NCBI GenBank assembly: GCA_964490875.1
Contig: CAZBEF010000016.1
Span: 1-12,660, forward strand
DNA: 12,660 nt
Direction of reading: 5' to 3'
Source of the DNA: CAYYYG01 sp964490875
Lineage (GTDB): Bacteria > Patescibacteriota > Microgenomatia > UBA1406 > GWC2-37-13
Part shown: one piece after another, positions 12,151 to 12,660 of the stretch
How the letters are laid out: each line of letters begins with the position of its first letter
Numbering within the stretch: position 1 is the stretch's first letter
Notes under the pieces: model-generated
The model's database searches: none
Told to the model about the DNA's origin: nothing
What the model saw: only the letters and a program-made list of their open reading frames with translations
Position numbers and translations under genes: made by a program

Positions 12151-12660
12151 TTATTTTTTAGCTGTGTCGGCGAGCATTTGTTTGAAGTCATCGAAGGAGT
12201 TTATGCCTTCAAGTTTTTTTCCATCGAGATAAAATGTTGGAGTTCCCTGAACATCAACGCTATTGCCCGAAACCAAGTCTTTTTCTATTTTATCTTTTAT
12301 CGCTTCATCCTTCATATCTGCGGCAAATTTTTTTTCATCGAGCTTTAACTGTTTAGCCAATTTCATAAAAAAGTCGGTAGCTTTTGGAAGTTCGGACCAT
12401 TGTTCCTGAGTATTATAAAGTTTGTCGGCCATTTCAAAAAATTTTCCCTGGCGGCCGGCAGCTTCGGCAGCTTGTGCCGCTTCCATTGCATGCTGATGAA
12501 TTGCCGTTAATGGATATTGCCGGTATACGTAGGTAATATTTTTAGTAACTTCCGGCATTCCAGAACCCGAAGCTTCTATTTGATCTTTTATTACTGTTGC
12601 ATATCCTTTACAAGCCGGGCACTGAAAATCGGCATACTCGGTAAGAATATGTTTTTTATC
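12151..12660 (-). CDS. DsbA-like thiol-disulfide oxidoreductase, 5' end outside window
   Basis: The frame stays open to the window edge, so the 170 visible residues are the C-terminal part; the Met at 12558 is internal. The active site C-P-A-C follows the strand E-Y-A-D-F-Q near the visible start (visible residues 14-17). The substrate-binding cis-proline lies in V-Q-G-T-P-T-F-Y-L-D-G-K. Between them is the helical insert of DsbA/Thioredoxin_4 proteins, with Y-R-Q-Y-P-L and A-A-Q-A-A-E-A-A. The family oxidises or isomerises cysteines in exported proteins. A signal anchor would be expected upstream but cannot be seen here. It could serve envelope proteins such as the deacetylase, which has two cysteines (inference). 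Confidence 0.88.
   Translation of the reverse strand, partial: DKKHILTEYADFQCPACKGYATVIKDQIEASGSGMPEVTKNITYVYRQYPLTAIHQHAMEAAQAAEAAGRQGKFFEMADKLYNTQEQWSELPKATDFFMKLAKQLKLDEKKFAADMKDEAIKDKIEKDLVSGNSVDVQGTPTFYLDGKKLEGINSFDDFKQMLADTAKK

Overview
The window looks like a chromosomal piece of a small-genome, candidate-phyla-radiation (Patescibacteria) bacterium, most like the Microgenomates group. This is inferred from the gene families, not from a marker gene. The pointers are a MurF-like ligase preceded by membrane helices, a TPR protein with a conserved unknown domain and an acidic tail, an LCP-like/LytR_C protein, a FemA-like transferase, and scarce Shine-Dalgarno sequences. TGA is used as a stop (deacetylase, hydrolase), so this is the standard bacterial code and not the TGA=Gly code of Gracilibacteria. 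No rRNA, tRNA, CRISPR array, transposase or phage gene was found.

Layout. 1-2332 (+): the 3' part of a CPA2/KefB-like cation/proton antiporter with a TrkA-N domain, then a membrane-anchored LCP-like/LytR_C protein, then a 58-residue membrane protein that is easy to miss. 2314-3123 (-): the TPR protein, whose 3' end overlaps the small gene tail to tail. 3269-4815 (+): yebC and a polytopic membrane protein. 4816-5869: about 1.05 kb with no convincing gene, unusual for such a compact genome, holding hairpins, degenerate repeats and a possible structured RNA. 5870-6775 (+): an anchored NodB-type polysaccharide deacetylase. 6796-7818 (-): the FemA-like transferase. 7842-8375 (+): two small proteins of unknown function. 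8378-11915 (-): a run of alpha/beta hydrolase, MurF-like ligase and DegT-type PLP aminotransferase. 12151-12660 (-): the 3' part of a DsbA-like thiol oxidoreductase with a CPAC site.

How the genes fit together. Much of the window concerns the cell envelope: peptidoglycan precursor ligation (MurF-like), peptide cross-bridge building (FemA-like), glycan deacetylation, probable envelope polymer attachment (LCP-like), amino-sugar or related synthesis (DegT) and extracytoplasmic disulfide chemistry (DsbA-like). The pairing of hydrolase and MurF-like gene through an ATGA overlap is the only clear translational coupling.

Two threads stand out. First, at least four genes have a TATAAT-like -10 box only 6-11 nt before the ATG, which predicts leaderless mRNAs; femA and its divergent neighbour have start codons only 23 nt apart. 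Second, the last 3 kb carries several kinds of dispersed palindromic repeats. One is inserted in frame in the aminotransferase. Another supplies the last ten codons and the stop of the MurF-like gene and reaches almost to the aminotransferase start.
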